Origin: Amanita rubescens
Lineage: Eukaryota > Basidiomycota > Agaricomycetes > Agaricales > Amanitaceae
Direction: 5' to 3'
Length of the DNA stretch: 64,000 nucleotides
Assembly: GCA_015039365.1 (NCBI GenBank)
Contig: WION01000243.1
Span: forward strand, 16,293 to 80,292
The notes below the pieces were generated by a model, which was given only the letters and a program-made list of their open reading frames with translations, was not told where the DNA came from and made no database searches. Positions 34,326 through 45,188 of this stretch are shown one piece after another. The position numbers were made by a program, and so were the translations under genes. The stretch's first letter is position 1. Every line of letters begins with the position of its first letter.

Positions 34326-34671
34326 GCTAGAGTTGGAGGAATAGTCTTGGGGTGGGTTTCACTACTTTGTACGAGGGAAATCACTATGTTGAATTGTTCC
34401 GAAGGTACAGATTAGTATCTAGGAGTTAAGTAGAGAATGTACATCATCGTTCTGAAGTGTAGGGGGCCTGAGCCATCCAGAGGATAGAAAATGGCTCACC
34501 GCTACCGCAGGTAGGCCTGAGCTGGGGTCGGGGATAAAAAATGGGGCTGCGGCGCGACGCGCCGCAGGCCTGAGGAAAAAGGATCAAAATCTTGAGATTT
34601 TCCTTGGGTAAAAAACCGCAAATTTGGGTAGGGGCCGCCTCAGGCATCTAAGGGGGGTTTTCGGGGGTCCT

Positions 34672-34679
34672 ATGAAACA
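34672..34679. repeat. target-site duplication, right copy (ATGAAACA)
   Basis: Identical to 33356-33363 and immediately adjacent to the right TIR. Confidence 0.9.
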
Positions 34680-35426
34680 CCGAAAATCTTTTTTTTCGTC
34701 CATCTGTCATCCGTGCATTATTCACGCATCATCAATGCGTTGTTCACGCGTGATTGTCGATGGACAAAATCCCTCATCCCGTTACAAAATGACATGTTTC
34801 AGATCGCATAACTACCCCATGGCGCAATACTGTCACTGAAAGATAATAACTCACATAACAACCCAATCCATATGCCTAACATCGCCCCGGACGAATTGGG
34901 GCTCAGCCCGACATGTTGTCGCTCACCCACAAGTGTGGCAACTAAGCTAGGACGGCAGTCAGTATCGCGGATGGTATGAGAGCAGATGGGCTGACTTGAA
35001 TGGCCGTATTCTGTTGAGACCGAAGGCAGTTGGATCAGTAGCGACAATTGGTCAGGCTGGAGGTCTTACGGTTCGTCTGGCAAGTGTCGTTCGTTTACTA
35101 AGTGTTGATGCTGCAATTGATTGACAAGAATTTTCAGTTACCGGCGCGAACTTATCCAGGAGAACCACGGCCGTTTGGTCCGCTGGGCAAGCTGTTGAAG
35201 CGGATAAGATGCGCTGATGGTAATGAGCGTTACGCCAAGTGACAGCGTTGAGGCGCATCAAATTACCAGGCTGCTACTGCTCGTCGTCCGCATCCTCTAC
35301 TGCCCGCCCCCGCATATCCCAATCGACCTCGAATCTTCACCATCAGGACATGGGATGACATGGTGGCGCCTGCCGCGTTCAGAGGAGGAGGTGGTGAAAG
35401 AGGGGTCCGTTGGGCGGTGAGAGCCT
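34680..35426. other. intergenic region
   Basis: About 750 bp with no gene recognised. Short open frames on both strands lack similarity to known domains. Confidence 0.4.
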
Positions 35427-36795
35427 TTGCGAGGGAGATATGAGACGAGGTCCGCCATCATCTCTTTTTGGCCTCGACCAACGCACACTGACTACGACTG
35501 TCTCGTCTATAGCGCGCCCGTCTCATCCTCAACCGCCTCAACGCAATCCTCGTTGCTCCCACAACGACGCAATTCAGAGACGCATCTACAAACCTCTCTG
35601 GCAAACCACTCTTCACAAACCACTCATCAACAATTCCCTCTCCAGCAGCTCTTCTACCACCTCCTCAATTACACATTGGACAATATCCCTCGACCATCCA
35701 ACTCACAACACGCCCCTCCCCATCATGGATTAGCGGAGGATGCAGTTTTGGTGAGTTTTCCAGCACAATCATTGAACAATGGTGACGACAAACATCGTGT
35801 AGTGGAACTTGTTGACATGGTTGTACATTAGGGACTGGGATACCATTTCTCATTCACTCCCCAAGACGATCCCCCCCACCTATTCACTGCGCCATCTTCA
35901 TTCACGCCAAAGAAGGATGGCATGACAGACCCAGCTTCAACGGCTACTTCTTACGCGCCGCGTTTCCATCTCTCCCCGTTGAATAGCAGTATTCCCGGGA
36001 AGACCTTGGACATTCCGCCCGTCCCGTCGACGACTCGGACAAGGTTCAGAAAGCATTTCATTTCCCTTACGCGCATCGAGCAGTTGTCTGCGGTTCCCAG
36101 ACGCAACGGACTGCTGCCGAAGCGTGGCAGTATATGCTCACAAACTTTCGTCTCGTGGGTGTCAGATGGTGAGGTCCGTTCCGGGAAGCCGTGTGGAGAT
36201 TCGCCGGCGTTAAGAGCGTGGATGCCGTCGATTGGATGACTCACCATACGACAACCCACTTCACGGTCAACCTCAACTTGACAAGATGGTGACACCAAAT
36301 TTAGTCCGCAGCGGCGCGTTTCAGGCTTTACTAGACCAACAAATACAAATTGCGGCTAGTACAACGGTGAGTCCCGTTTGTTGTTCTAGTAGCGCCGGAT
36401 GAGAGCTTGATCGTGCACGACTAGTTTCTGGTAGGCGTACACGGGAGTGATCTCGTCTTCATGCCTCCTACTCGGGTATCGACTGTCATTGAGATATTCT
36501 ACCTGAAAGGGTACACGCGTGACTACCAGTGGACGTCGACGGCTTTGGGGATGAAGCATTACGGTGTTTGGAACGATACGTAAGAGAATTATTTTTGATA
36601 TGCTTTCGCTAGTGTCCGGCTGACCGATCTATAAGTTATAACAGCTACTTCTCACTTCCTCAACAAGAACCCCCGGTGGCGTATCCTCACGGATTTCAAA
36701 ATGATTATATACCTGTGCACGGGCCAACCGTGGCGAAGCTTATTGAGGATAGAGTTGACGGGCAAGATCTTTTGGATCGAGAGGACGGTGCATAA
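35427..36795 (+). pseudogene. GT61-type glycosyltransferase, broken
   Basis: The 3' part matches glycosyltransferase family 61 (DUF563/EOGT-like, an endomembrane enzyme): FLVGVHGSDLVFMPPTRVST, VIEIFYLKGYTRDYQW, then after an intron YFSLPQQEPPVAYPHGFQND and a stop at 36793-36795. Upstream pieces in one frame read GYFLRAAFPSLPVE*QYSRE, FHFPYAHRAVVCGSQTQRT, AAEAWQYMLTNFRLVGVRW* and PFREAVWRFAGVKS. The in-frame stops (for example TGA near 36168) and the loss of frame before VTPNLVRSGAF show inactivation, unless several unusual introns are assumed. N-terminal exons (35427-35830) are Ser/Thr/Gln-rich and uncertain. Confidence 0.65.
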
Positions 36796-38382
36796 CGCAA
36801 ACACGTTTCTTTACGAACGCGAACGAATCTAAAGGTTGACGCCATTTCATCTTGTCATGTTATGTTACTGGGCTATCGGTTGCTTTCGTGATAATACCTT
36901 ATTATCCCTCTTCTCAGGCACTCGAACATTTTTTAATCATACACGGTATTGAGTATTTTTTTTGCTCAGAATAGGTGTTTATTATAGGTGCATTTTACTG
37001 GTAAATAGAATACTGTACAGGGTAGAGCCGCATGGTCGTTGGCAGGATGTTGAGCGAGTTGCAAGACACAGAATTAGTAGGCTTGGTCGACTCGACGTCA
37101 AAGACGACGGTCATCTTGGCGAGAACGGATTGATTGTGCGCATAACACGACACCCAGATAATTCAGAGACCGATATGAAGTGTGAAGACAAGTGGCATGT
37201 CGACGATTTCGATGTTGTCTGTTGACAGGCGAACTCCCCACGCATAATCGCAAGTGGCCAACGCATGGGCAACACATGAGCAAAATGAGCCAATGATTAT
37301 TTTGCAGCCAGGAGGTGGAAGTGGTATCAAGGATCATGCATGATCATTGCGTGATCATGGGTTATTGGGATTTCAAGGGTCGCATAATGCAGGAGTAAAG
37401 AGAGGTTATGCACGTCGAAACGATTGATGCGTGACGCAGGAATAGGCACCGATTGGCCTTTCGTTCGCTTGTTCAAGTCCGAAACCGGGGGCTAGAGAGT
37501 CGAAGTGAACAACGCGAAAGGGCGTCAAATGGAGATGGTTAGTTAACTGAGTTGAATGAATGGGTCTCGGGAGGTGAGTCGTACAACTCCTTCGTGTTCT
37601 TATGGTTTAGTGTACCACAGGTAGGGATTGGGCTCTCGTTCTCTTCTACAAGTTACCTTGGAGGTACGCGGAGAAGAAGGCAAGAGGGCGTCAAAGGGAG
37701 GAGGTTAGTGTTCGTGTTTCGCTCTGTCTGTTCATGGTTGACAAGGCAAGAGGACTTCACTTTGCCAGTTCAGTGCGCTCAGTAGCGTTGTTCGAAGTAG
37801 GATGATTCGAAGGACGTCAACGCGGTCATGACGCTGATAGATGCAGATGGATCATAGGTGAGCTACTCCTAGATGACGTATCGCTCTCCGAGCAATTCTC
37901 AGAGGTGAAAAGGCTGTACCCCATGTTACCCTACCTTGTGCTCCATGACCTACGGTAGTGGACATGAGCGTGATTGAGCTTCTTAAAAAATGGTATTTCT
38001 CACCTGTCGCTCGAGGAGAACATTGTCCTTTCCTCAAGGGAGGTCCTATACCTGCAGAGATGTAGTTGGCGGCTCGCCTAAACAGTCGAATAGACAAAGG
38101 TCTTCAGGGGGTAGGTAATTCTTCGTATCTATTGAGGCTGACTGAAACTTGGAGTATGTCATCAGGAAGAGACGATGGGCAATGGGTCAGAAGGAAGATT
38201 TACAAGGCTAGTAGACATATTGGTTGTTGAGCGATCTAGAGCCCCCCCTAACACCGGAATCACCACGTTCTTTCAATTTGTTCGACCTCAAGAATTTAAA
38301 AAATATGAATCAACTCGCATCCAATATGCATATTGGCAAACGCTCCTGACCTTACTACCCGAAATAGTACATATCCCAACAC
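36796..38382. other. 1.6-kb region without a recognised gene
   Basis: No frame longer than about 90 codons and none with a known domain. One sequence occurs twice in degenerate form: about 37513-37545 (AACGCGAAAGGGCGTCAAAT) and about 37678-37710 (GGCAAGAGGGCGTCAAAGGG), each followed by GG(A/G)TGGTTAGT-like sequence, roughly 165 bp apart. This suggests an old tandem duplication or transposon remnant. Confidence 0.4.
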
Positions 38383-39222
38383 CTAGTCTGACAACTGTGC
38401 CTCTAAAAGCTTTCTAAATCCCTCCAGGTACAAGGCTATACGCCTGCGGTTTTCAAGGGTCATGATGTCCTCGCAAGGATTAGGGACTCGCGCCTTGTGG
38501 CAATAGACAATCGTCTGTATTGCAGGCTTCTCCCCCAAACGAACTGCGCGGTCCAGTTCCGCTGTGACTTTGATCTTGTAAAACGTAGGGATGAATTGCT
38601 CTGCCATCGTGATACCCAGAATGGTTTGTTCCTCTAACTCGGATGAATCCAACTTTGTCCCTTGTTGTTTCGCCTGCCACGCCTTAATGGAGTTATTCTG
38701 TTGAAATGCTCCAATCGCCGTTGCTACCAAATGCGCTTCTCGGTTGGAACGCCTGAAAATTGACTTGTCATGTTGAAGAATGAGCAAAGTTTTCCGGAAG
38801 GGGGCATGACGGTGGACTTCAACATTGGCCGTTGTAACAGCGGATTCATTACGACGCATAGTGAGTCGGACCGGGTGGTCTGTTGTTAGAGTGGTGTGGG
38901 TCGGATGCAAATGTTCATATTTCATGAAGTGTAGCAAGTTCCTGAGGAAGTTATTCCATGCCCCTTCAACCATATAGGGTATATCATTGCACTCTCTGGC
39001 ACGTTTGAGGCCCTTATCTAGTTGAAAGCGGAATTCCTTGGGAGTGATAATACCTTCCTTCTCGAGAAAGCCCGGAAAGCCAGAGTAATCTGGCAAGGGG
39101 CCGTCGAAGAATACATCCTGGTCCTGGTCTTGGACAATGATGTTAAAGGCAGCAAGATCAGCTAGCGTCCAGTCCATGCCGTCAAAGGTTTTTTTATCTA
39201 ATAACGAAGTTGGCATCAGCAT
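38383..39222 (-). CDS. hypothetical agaricomycete protein
   Basis: An open frame of about 280 codons from MLMPTSLLDKKTF (39222; MPTSLL at 39216 is an alternative). Near the start it has MDWTLADLAAFNIIVQDQD and FFDGPLPDYSGF, a pattern I associate with a family of fungus-specific uncharacterised proteins, followed by VEGAWNNFLRNLLHFM, HPVRLTMRRNESAVT and EDIMTLENRRRIALYLEG. The longer open frame up to 39570 overlaps the F-box gene on the other strand, so I start here. No enzymatic motif seen. Confidence 0.55.
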   Translation of the reverse strand: MLMPTSLLDKKTFDGMDWTLADLAAFNIIVQDQDQDVFFDGPLPDYSGFPGFLEKEGIITPKEFRFQLDKGLKRARECNDIPYMVEGAWNNFLRNLLHFMKYEHLHPTHTTLTTDHPVRLTMRRNESAVTTANVEVHRHAPFRKTLLILQHDKSIFRRSNREAHLVATAIGAFQQNNSIKAWQAKQQGTKLDSSELEEQTILGITMAEQFIPTFYKIKVTAELDRAVRLGEKPAIQTIVYCHKARVPNPCEDIMTLENRRRIALYLEGFRKLLEAQLSD

Positions 39223-39571
39223 TATAGAGCAAAGTGACAAGCCGTGCACAGTACACTGGCAGTGGTGAATGATTCGGAGTGACTTCTCCCAGAGAGGTGA
39301 AACAAGAAGTGAAACATGAAATGCTGCATGCAAGTGCACGTGGCATGCCTCGACTCGCGATTTACTGGAGGAATTCAGCCTGTGATGAAGTAAAAACTTT
39401 CTGTCACCGCAAGCTTTGGCGACAACACCCATGACATTCTCCCTAGCTGGAGTCAGATCGAGCATGTTGAGCGCGCTGGAGAGCGTTTCGTCATGAAGCA
39501 TGTAGGCCGCACGGCGCATGAGCGCAACCCGGCATTGTTCGGTGATCATTCCATCACGACTACCACACAAA

Positions 39572-40843
39572 ATGATATGCGAAACGATACCCGCCGAAAT
39601 TCTCTGCGAAATATTTCACCTCCTTTGCGATAAACCTATCTCTCTTCACATTCTGGATAATAGCTCGCGTTTTAGCGAATTCCCGTGGGCTGTAGGGCAA
39701 GTTTGCAAGCGCTGGAGGGATGAATTTTTATCTTACCCACATCTATGGACTTCTCTTGCCCTACGGTATCATTCCACCGAACTCAGCGTCGATCGCCTCC
39801 ACGAAATGAGTCGGCGCACACTCTTGTACCTTGAACGATCCGAGCAGCTACCGCTCACCATCACCGTCTACACTACATACTCGATAAACTCAGAATCGAT
39901 CGAAGTTTTTCCAAGGATGACGTGGAAGTTGTTACTGTCTTGTTCTGAAAGATGGGAAAAGGTGGATCTGGAACTAAGCCACGAGCCCGGTCCCATACTT
40001 GATCTTCTCAGATGTAAAATGCCAATCATCAAGTCGCTGAGGCTCCATGCGAAATCAATATACGCCTCAAATTTCGAGTCATACCACGTGTTGACCGCCG
40101 CGCCGCGCCTTACCGAACTTGAACTTCTCGGATGGTTCGGGGAATTGGTGTTTCCTTGGTCGCAGTTGACGAAAGTCAGGATATCCTTGACAGACGGATA
40201 TCCCATTGACAGTATACAGCTGGAAACAATTTTTTCACAGTTACAAAACGTCGAGGAGCTACACATGGGCAAAGTCGCCGTCTGGCACAGAGACGATGAT
40301 CGCGACCGGCGCTCTATCCGGCTTGCCTCTCTCCGGTTGCTTGCAATCCCAATCCATCCTCCTCTTGAAATACTGACACAGCTCGAGGCGCCTTTACTGG
40401 AACATCTCTGGGTGGATTGGTATCCAATGTATAGTAAGAAGCGATATCGTCCACTTGCCTTTGTCGAAGAACTATCATTATTTATCCGCCGTTCGTCATG
40501 CTACATTCGCCGATTGACACTGCAAAACTGCGAATTTCGACTGTTGCCCGATCTTATGAAATTACTTTCGAGCGTCGAGGAGCTCTGCATCAAGACGACG
40601 GTCGCGGGGCGTGGTTCGTTCTTTGTACAGCATATTGCGCAGATGAATGATGGCGTTTGCCTGCCTAACCTGCGTGAATTGGAGGTGACGTGTCTCCGGG
40701 GCCGAGGTGATGATGAGAAGCTCATGACTGCCATGTCCCGTCTCTTAAAAACGCGGAGTGAAGAGTCAAGGTTGATATCTGTGAGCCGCGAGGACGTGCC
40801 GCTCGAGCCGACAAGGGTACGATTGTCCATGTCGTTCAAATGA
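39572..40843 (+). CDS. F-box protein
   Basis: Single-exon gene of 423 residues from MICETIPAEILCEIFHLLCD (18 codons upstream are also open). The N-terminus is a clear F-box: IPAEILCEIFHLLC, then WAVGQVCKRWRDEFLSYPHL and WTSLAL, the standard agaricomycete pattern. The C-terminal part has leucine-rich repeats (LTELELLGWFGELV, LASLRLLAIPIHPPLEIL, LRELEVTCLRG). It would act as the substrate-recognition subunit of an SCF ubiquitin ligase (family knowledge). No disruption seen. The promoter probably lies in the 350 bp between this start and the minus-strand gene start at 39222. Confidence 0.85.
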   Translation: MICETIPAEILCEIFHLLCDKPISLHILDNSSRFSEFPWAVGQVCKRWRDEFLSYPHLWTSLALRYHSTELSVDRLHEMSRRTLLYLERSEQLPLTITVYTTYSINSESIEVFPRMTWKLLLSCSERWEKVDLELSHEPGPILDLLRCKMPIIKSLRLHAKSIYASNFESYHVLTAAPRLTELELLGWFGELVFPWSQLTKVRISLTDGYPIDSIQLETIFSQLQNVEELHMGKVAVWHRDDDRDRRSIRLASLRLLAIPIHPPLEILTQLEAPLLEHLWVDWYPMYSKKRYRPLAFVEELSLFIRRSSCYIRRLTLQNCEFRLLPDLMKLLSSVEELCIKTTVAGRGSFFVQHIAQMNDGVCLPNLRELEVTCLRGRGDDEKLMTAMSRLLKTRSEESRLISVSREDVPLEPTRVRLSMSFK

Positions 40844-41455
40844 CCAACCTGCCTTGGAATCAGTTGTATTATCGCAATCCATACCTATACGCTGTTCATA
40901 AAGATTATCAGGAAATATGCACTGCGCTAGAATACTCCGACGTGATGAAATCAAGTTAACAAGCCCTCAGTCTGCTATGGTGTATAACTAGTGTCAATTC
41001 ATTCAGCCATTATCTACATACACGGTCGTACGGTACCAACGTTACAACGTACATATACAATAATAGTAGGGCATCATCTGTACGTATGGTATACATTATA
41101 ATGTTTCGCGTGAAGCGTTTTCTTCTTCCGCTAATTAGGGGTGAGTGCACCGAAATGGAGCGGTGAGGGGTACTGTTTGGCCAAAGTTGGCATCTTCTAT
41201 CAGTTTCAACTGATCTCATTAAGAACGAAAAACGATCCGCAGGTGCGGTAAGCCTGCCGCCAACGTTCGCGCAGGTCGCATAGGTGAGATCCTCCATCCG
41301 TCCCTTTTCAGTCATTTAACGTTCATTCCTGGGCTAACAAGCGATACAGCGTAGCAGAGAGTACTCAAATCAAGTTTTTCGTATCTGATTGAGGTTACAA
41401 ATTGTAGTTCAGACGCGAAGCCCTTGTAAATGAAATGTCTTTGGGGCGAGTCAAC
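40844..41455. other. intergenic region
   Basis: About 610 bp between two convergent genes, no gene or repeat recognised. Confidence 0.4.
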
Positions 41456-42015
41456 CTAGTGCATGAAATCATGATCAAATTCCTCCTTCTTATAGAAATC
41501 CTCGAACCACCGTGGCTCCTCCCCAAAAATCTCTACAAGTCGTTCCAACTGCTTAGGCGTTGGACGACGCCAGAATAGCCTCTTCGACTGCGTGCAACCA
41601 ATTGACATCAAATTCAACATCGGCCCTTCTTCCGCCTGATCGACTCTGTAATTTGCCGCAGCTTCGTCGTCAACTTTGCCTGCAACGTAGTTGATATGAT
41701 GAAATCCAACATCTCGTTGCATGTAGAAAATTGCTGAACTGGCAGTCCCGATCTCGTCCTTGTGGGAGACATGCGCCCTGTTGATACTGGAAATATATCT
41801 TTGTAGAATTTCTGTTGTGACTGCCCAGCCATAGAAGTAATAATGAGCTTTTGTCTTCCAGTCGCTCGGAAGGGCTTTGTATTTTGCAGCATTAACAGCA
41901 CCATGCGAGTTCAGACTCTGCTTCGATTGTAACTGTAGCTATTTCCACACCATCACAGGCATAATCAGCCATTGAAGCTCGACAAGATATGAAGACAGAC
42001 CTTTTCATTTGGCAT
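41456..42015 (-). CDS. small hypothetical protein
   Basis: Exon 1 42001-42015 (MPNEK), a 68-nt intron with GT-AG ends, and exon 2 41456-41932 give about 163 residues: LQSKQSLNSHGAVNAAKY, KTKAHYYFYGWAVTTEILQR, HKDEIGTASSAIFYMQRDVG, FHHINYVAGKVDDEAAANY, GPMLNLMSIGCTQSKRLFW and RPTPKQLERLVEIFGEEPRW. The frame is continuous, balanced and rich in aromatic residues, which argues for a real gene. I do not recognise the family; upstream exons cannot be excluded. Confidence 0.5.
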
Positions 42016-42499
42016 GGCTACTTCTGATTCATCGCAGAACGCGAGGGTTAGTAAAGATCAAGATGATAACTGTTTGGTTAGTCACAGTGACAATACCCAC
42101 CCCATGACTCGGACGCTCAGTTCCTTATCACTACTAAGCAACGGTTTCCTTAAGACCATGCATGAATGGGATAACCCGAACCATAAAACTCGTTGAGAAT
42201 GCAAACGCCCAGCTCTTGGTTTTTGGGAGTGTTCCTGAGGAACGTCGTATAGTTGGAAACGGGACAACTAGGACTAGGATCGACTCACTCAAGGTCCTTA
42301 GAGAGATGCTAAACAACGCCCCCACCGATCGAGGCAAACGTTATGTCGCATGCGCGTTAATTTGTTGCGACTATCGCGAGGAAGATTTGGTTCTGTTGGC
42401 GTGCATTTTCTATTATGGCCATGTACGTCTAGAGGTGGCTCTTGCTCATCTATCCCTGAATACAACCTACCAGTGCACTGGTGCGAAGGGTAAGTAGGA
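42014..42499 (+). pseudogene. second HNH-nuclease-type fragment (N-terminal part), frameshifted
   Basis: Starts MATSDSSQNARVSKDQDDN, then LSSLSLLSNGFLKT; after a net frame-changing deletion near 42150 it continues in another frame as KLVENANAQLLVFGSVPEER, TRIDSLKVLREMLNNAPTDR and GKRYVACALICCDYREEDLV. It aligns over most of its length to the pseudogene at 16.8-17.2 kb. The similarity ends near 42500, where the inverted-duplication block begins, so the copy is truncated by that junction and lacks the HNH core. Confidence 0.7.
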
Positions 42500-42757
42500 C
42501 CAGCTCTGTTCACCCAAATTCGACAGCCTGACGTCAGATCTTCACGTTCTACAGCCTACAGAAAGAACTCTGAGTCGGTGTCCATAGTAAAGGTCAGCGA
42601 TATGCACACCCGACCCTTCGCCCTGCGCGTCGAGGCTGAGGACCCGAAGTTGACGTTGATCATTCCGGTCAGGTGTTCACGGTATGACATAATGACATTC
42701 AACCTAACTACTTTGCAATCTCACTATATATCAGTGCTATAAAAAATGACATGGAAA

Positions 42758-44249
42758 TTACGGATGCAGGAGATAGAGCGCCAAATCCATATCCTCACGT
42801 ATCGAGAACGTGCGCCTGTATGTGTGGTTAGAACGTGTCCCTTCAACATACAAATAAGTCAAGCGCACCCAACAACCTTTTCCTTCGTCGGAGAAGAAAG
42901 TTGAATATTGTATGAAACGTCAATCTGAAATAGCCTCGGCTGAACGTCGTCTGGTAGGATTACCCCAGTTATGGGCTTATCCTCTGTGCTATACGTGAAT
43001 TCGATGGGGTCAGAACCGTTGTTCCTGAACGTAATTTCGACTTCGGCACCAGCAGCATGGACCCCTCTGCGTTTCTTATACTCCTCAGTGAAACGGCCAT
43101 CTGAACCGTATATCTAATCAGGGGACTTGAACGTGTTTCAAGTCAACGAAAAGGCCAAAGTCCTTACCGTCAAACTCTTTAGATTCGCCCTCGCAAAAGC
43201 AAGATCCTTGGCATCCTTCCAGAACTGGATGTCCTTTCCCCGCACCGGCGTGTAGGGGTTGTCGGTTTCGATTCCCACAGCCGTTGTGCCGTTGCGTTTC
43301 AATTCTTCGAAAACTTCTTTCGCAATCTCTTCTAATTTCTTCCCTGCATGTTTTCGATCTAGGATGAATCGTTCGTATCGTCGAGACAGGTTATTCAAAT
43401 CGATAGTCTCAAGGGTTGAGGCGATAATGAATGATGCGAGAAGATTGGTGTCTGTCAACGGAAACATGACGCCACTTCAAATGACGATCAGAAGGATATT
43501 GCGAAGGGAACTTCAAAATCTCACGTCGTCATTCGTGCTAGTGCCTCATAGAATTCGTTTGCATACTGCGAAGAAAGAGCGTGAAAGGGTTAAGGGAATT
43601 ATAATTGTGTAATTTACAGCATGTCCACTCAAGGTCGCTTCGCATGCAATCACTAAGTTAGAAGAAAGTAAATGTACTTTGCATGACATATTTGCGGATG
43701 ACAGACCTGATAGGATAATTTTCTCTTTGGCCATCTGTCTTGCCAAAACCAAAGGGTCATGCCCTAACATACAACATACAGAGAACGATGACCGGAAGAA
43801 GCTGACTGGGCAGAGGGTAACTAACCGTCTGGGTCTCCTCCTGGTATTTTGTCATTTGGATCCCCAATGCCATGCGGCGGAGCATCCGTGATCAGTATGA
43901 CGACCTTGGTAGCGTCAGGTCTCCAATCGAGGCGAATCGCACGAGCGAGGGCAGCCGTAACTGCCTCTGGAATGTCGCCTCCGCCAGCTGCGGTCAGCTT
44001 ACGCAGGTTGCGCTGTACATCCTCGAGCTCGTAGGTAAATCCTCCGAAATCTTCGGTAACGAACGTGTTATCCATGGGAGGGTGATCGCGGAATGCGATC
44101 AATGCCACGCGAAAGCCGACTCCGGGCTGTAGCTTTCCGCACCTTCGCAAACAAAGGCAGATTTCCTCGCAGCGTTTAGTCGTTTTTGCAATGTAAGGTC
44201 CTTGGCTACCGGTGACGTCGTGGATTATCACCAGATCCCTTAAATGCAT
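42758..44249 (-). CDS. VWA-domain protein (left copy)
   Basis: VWA fold protein of the type found in alpha-kinase/VWA (vwkA-like) proteins. Exons on the minus strand: RDLVIIHDVTGSQGPYIAKT (MIDAS DxTxS), GFRVALIAFRDHPPMDNTFV, TAAGGGDIPEAVTAALARAI, ATKVVILITDAPPHGIGD; GHDPLVLARQMAKEKIIL; VIACEATLSGHAV; then FPLTDTNLLASFIIASTLET, RYERFILDRKHAGKKLEEIA and VEITFRNNGSDPIEFTYSTE with VILPDDVQPRLFQIDV; stop at 42758-42760. ATG at 44249 (MHLRD) is the safe start. In this copy the frame is open upstream to 44684 without a break, unlike in the right copy. It is a near-duplicate of 56143-57645. Binding partner unknown. Confidence 0.75.
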
Positions 44250-44816
44250 GAAGTCAACGGAAGATCGTGCGCCATGAGTCGCTGGAAGGTACGAACAATA
44301 AACCCAACTGTTCAGTCCCTGGAGACATCCTGAGAGCTCCTGGTTAGAAAGTGCGTAGGCCTCTGTAGGGGGGAATTTACTCTTTTCTTGTTGGAAGGAC
44401 AACGTGTCGGGGTGCTGCATGCCATACAGGTCATGCTGATCAAAGAACGTATTTTCGGGCAACATTAACGAGTGGGAGTCAGGCCAACCTGTTGGAACGC
44501 CATCTCCAATCGCGGTGGTGGTAGGCGCAAATCGTGAAAACATGCATGTAATTGACCATCCCCTTGAGAATTCCCGATATGAACAAGCGAGTCCGAGTAT
44601 ACCAATCCGGATAGATTTTGAGGAAACACTGAAATTGAGGACCCAGATCCAAAGTCCAGACAAATTCCTGAGTGTCAGGGGCAATGTAACTCAGGGTGAC
44701 GAGTGACGCGTGACGTACTTAGATTATATCAGGGTCCTAGTGCCGCACTTGCCGTCAACACGAGGCTTCCAACTTGAGTTTCTCTACTATGGCTCCCCTT
44801 AAGGAATACTGTAACC
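44250..44816. promoter_or_regulatory. shared upstream module of the VWA and lectin genes
   Basis: The stretch TCGGGGTGCTGCATG (44407-44421) through TTGGAACGCCATCTCCAATC (44491-44510) recurs upstream of the lectin gene (TCGGGGTGCTGCATG at 46409-46423, TTGGAAAACCGTTTCCAATC at 46475-46494) and, inverted, upstream of the right VWA copy. It may be a promoter or a 5' exon (the minus strand reads MQHPDTLSFQQ and MQHPETLSLVR). Confidence 0.5.
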
Positions 44817-44978
44817 ATGTCGGACGCCATCGAAGAGTTCTCACTTTTCGACGAACCGGTAGAAGTCACAGGCCAACTTAAGGATATCTCTCAACGCTGG
44901 AATATTAACCTGGCCTTTAGTATCTTCCTTCGCGGATGGCGCGCCTTGGGCGTGTCAGATGGCACAGATGCAGGCTGA
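44817..44978 (+). pseudogene. truncated 5' copy of the helical-protein gene
   Basis: Reads MSDAIEEFSLFDEPVEVTGQ, the same first 20 residues as the gene starting at 55570 (one difference), then diverges at the duplication border and stops after 53 codons. It is a by-product of the inverted duplication. Confidence 0.85.
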
Positions 44979-45188
44979 GGGTGGAAAACAGAGATATGAA
45001 TGGTGTCTCCGACCTCGTCCTCATAACATTTCCACCTTTCGCTGGTCCTTGAACATGGAAATGTCAGAGCATTGAAATGTTGCCCTTGTGTGAAACGCGA
45101 CAGATTGTACCAGTACTACTTCAGCCTATATTTACACCGGTTTTTTAGAATTCAGAATCGTACGTTGTACACAACTTGTGCTAACATT

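Larger units (their letters stand above)
33364..34671. mobile_element. non-autonomous DNA transposon with 34/35-bp TIRs and 8-bp TSD
   Basis: Terminal inverted repeats AGGACCCCCGAAAAC... lie at 33364-33397 and 34637-34671 (reverse complement), differing by one indel and one substitution. Directly outside both ends stands the same 8 bases, ATGAAACA (33356-33363 and 34672-34679), a perfect target-site duplication. Length is 1,308 bp. The interior shows no transposase: it holds GGATAAAAA-type motifs near both ends (33404, 33447, 33493, 33545, 34482, 34532), a coding-like stretch at 33690-34085 and a minisatellite. An 8-bp TSD with short TIRs fits hAT or KDZ/Zisupton-type elements. Confidence 0.9.
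42505..44886. repeat. inverted duplication block, left arm
   Basis: Matches 55517-57855 in reverse orientation over its length: VWA gene, its upstream region and the first codons of the divergent gene. Clear borders: CAGGCCAA at 44879-44886 against TTGGCCTG at 55514-55521, and on the other side TCTACAGCCTACAG (42552) against CTGTTGGCTGTAGAG near 57815-57829. Even the end (CACCCAAATTCGACAGCC, 42513-42530) matches the start of the lectin fragment next to the right arm. Confidence 0.9.

Noticed and set aside
39223..39570. N-terminal extension of the minus-strand hypothetical gene
   Set aside because: It overlaps the F-box gene promoter and start and has no conserved pattern; the family-like part begins at 39222.
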